From NCBI GenBank assembly GCA_002373855.1, contig DFKO01000080.1, positions 451-7,185 on the forward strand: DNA of 6,735 bases. The letters are read 5' to 3'. The position numbers and the translations under genes were made by a program. Positions 6,534-6,735 of the stretch are shown in pieces. Below the pieces are notes generated by a model. It saw only the letters and a program-made list of their open reading frames with translations, did not search any database and had not been told where the DNA came from. The first letter of the stretch is position 1. The number at the start of each line of letters is the position of its first letter. This DNA is from Lachnospiraceae bacterium UBA3643. GTDB lineage: Bacteria; Bacillota; Clostridia; Lachnospirales; Lachnospiraceae.

Positions 6534-6735
6534 TGGAAATTATGCGCAATTTCCCCTGTATCTCAATAATACTCTGTATGTGCAGTGCCATTATATCATC
6601 AGCTCTTTCCGGAAAATGGGCCAGAAGACTTAATGTCACTGTTGTACTTGCCGTAATTTCATTATCCGGAGGAACCCTTGTATACTCTCTGTCAAAAGGA
6701 TATGAGACTGTATATAAAATGGGCCGTTTCCCTGC
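6533..6735 (+). CDS. mnhD: Mrp/Mnh antiporter subunit D (NuoM/NuoN-like), N-terminal 67 codons only
   Basis: This is the start of a gene cut by the right edge of the window. The 67 visible codons give two hydrophobic segments (about 8-26 and 34-52) followed by SKGYETVYKMGRFP. That matches the early MGxFPAPWG region of MnhD/MrpD and related complex I antiporter-like subunits (NuoM/NuoN/HyfB relatives), which are the main proton-translocating subunits and normally run to about 480-500 residues. The ATG overlaps the mnhC stop as TAATG, with AAGGGAGA (6516-6523) nine bases upstream. Position after mnhC supports the call. The catalytic Lys and Glu residues of the family lie beyond the window, so integrity cannot be judged. 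Confidence 0.82.
   Translation, partial: MEIMRNFPCISIILCMCSAIISSALSGKWARRLNVTVVLAVISLSGGTLVYSLSKGYETVYKMGRFP

Noticed and set aside
1..6735. Search for tRNA or rRNA genes, CRISPR arrays, insertion sequences or attachment sites.
   Set aside because: Nothing with tRNA-like arms, spaced direct repeats, transposase coding or terminal inverted repeats was seen. Almost all of the window is coding on one strand.

Overview
The window looks like chromosomal DNA of a low-GC Gram-positive anaerobe, most plausibly a fibre-degrading Lachnospiraceae member of the Butyrivibrio / Pseudobutyrivibrio / Lachnospira kind. This rests on G+C of roughly 40% by eye, strong AGGAG-type ribosome binding sites before every visible start, a lipoprotein GH5 glycanase, a clostripain-family peptidase, and an anaerobe-style antiporter gene set. 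The genus is an inference; there is no rRNA or other marker gene here. All real genes are on the + strand.

Positions 1-3640 hold two genes for proteins that probably act outside the cell. The first is the 3' part of a clostripain-like (peptidase family C11) cysteine peptidase, with its His/Cys catalytic dyad and an extraordinarily acidic, tyrosine-rich C-terminal half. After a 31-base gap follows a complete GH5 (cellulase-family) lipoprotein with a C-terminal beta-rich module that I cannot assign. The short gap, with a ribosome binding site and no visible terminator, suggests one transcript.

Positions 3641-3757 are the only sizeable intergenic stretch. It contains a possible promoter, a 7-bp inverted repeat around its -35 element, and a GC-rich hairpin with a T-tract that ends only 17 bases before the next start codon. 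The hairpin probably terminates the glycanase transcript. Because no promoter fits between it and the next gene, it probably also lies in the 5' leader of the downstream operon.

Positions 3758-6735 are a tightly packed multisubunit cation/proton antiporter operon of the Mrp/Mnh type: E, F, G, a DUF4040 (MbhD-like) protein, a fused MbhE+MnhB protein, C, and the first 67 codons of D. Neighbours overlap by 1-20 bases, abut, or lie 14 bases apart, so translation is probably coupled. The order is not the classical Mrp A-B-C-D-E-F-G order. It matches the antiporter module of membrane-bound hydrogenase and related complexes (MbhA to MbhH), with two subunits fused and a charged N-terminal extension added. 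The genes beyond the right edge will decide whether this is a free-standing Na+/H+ antiporter or the ion-pumping part of a larger redox complex.
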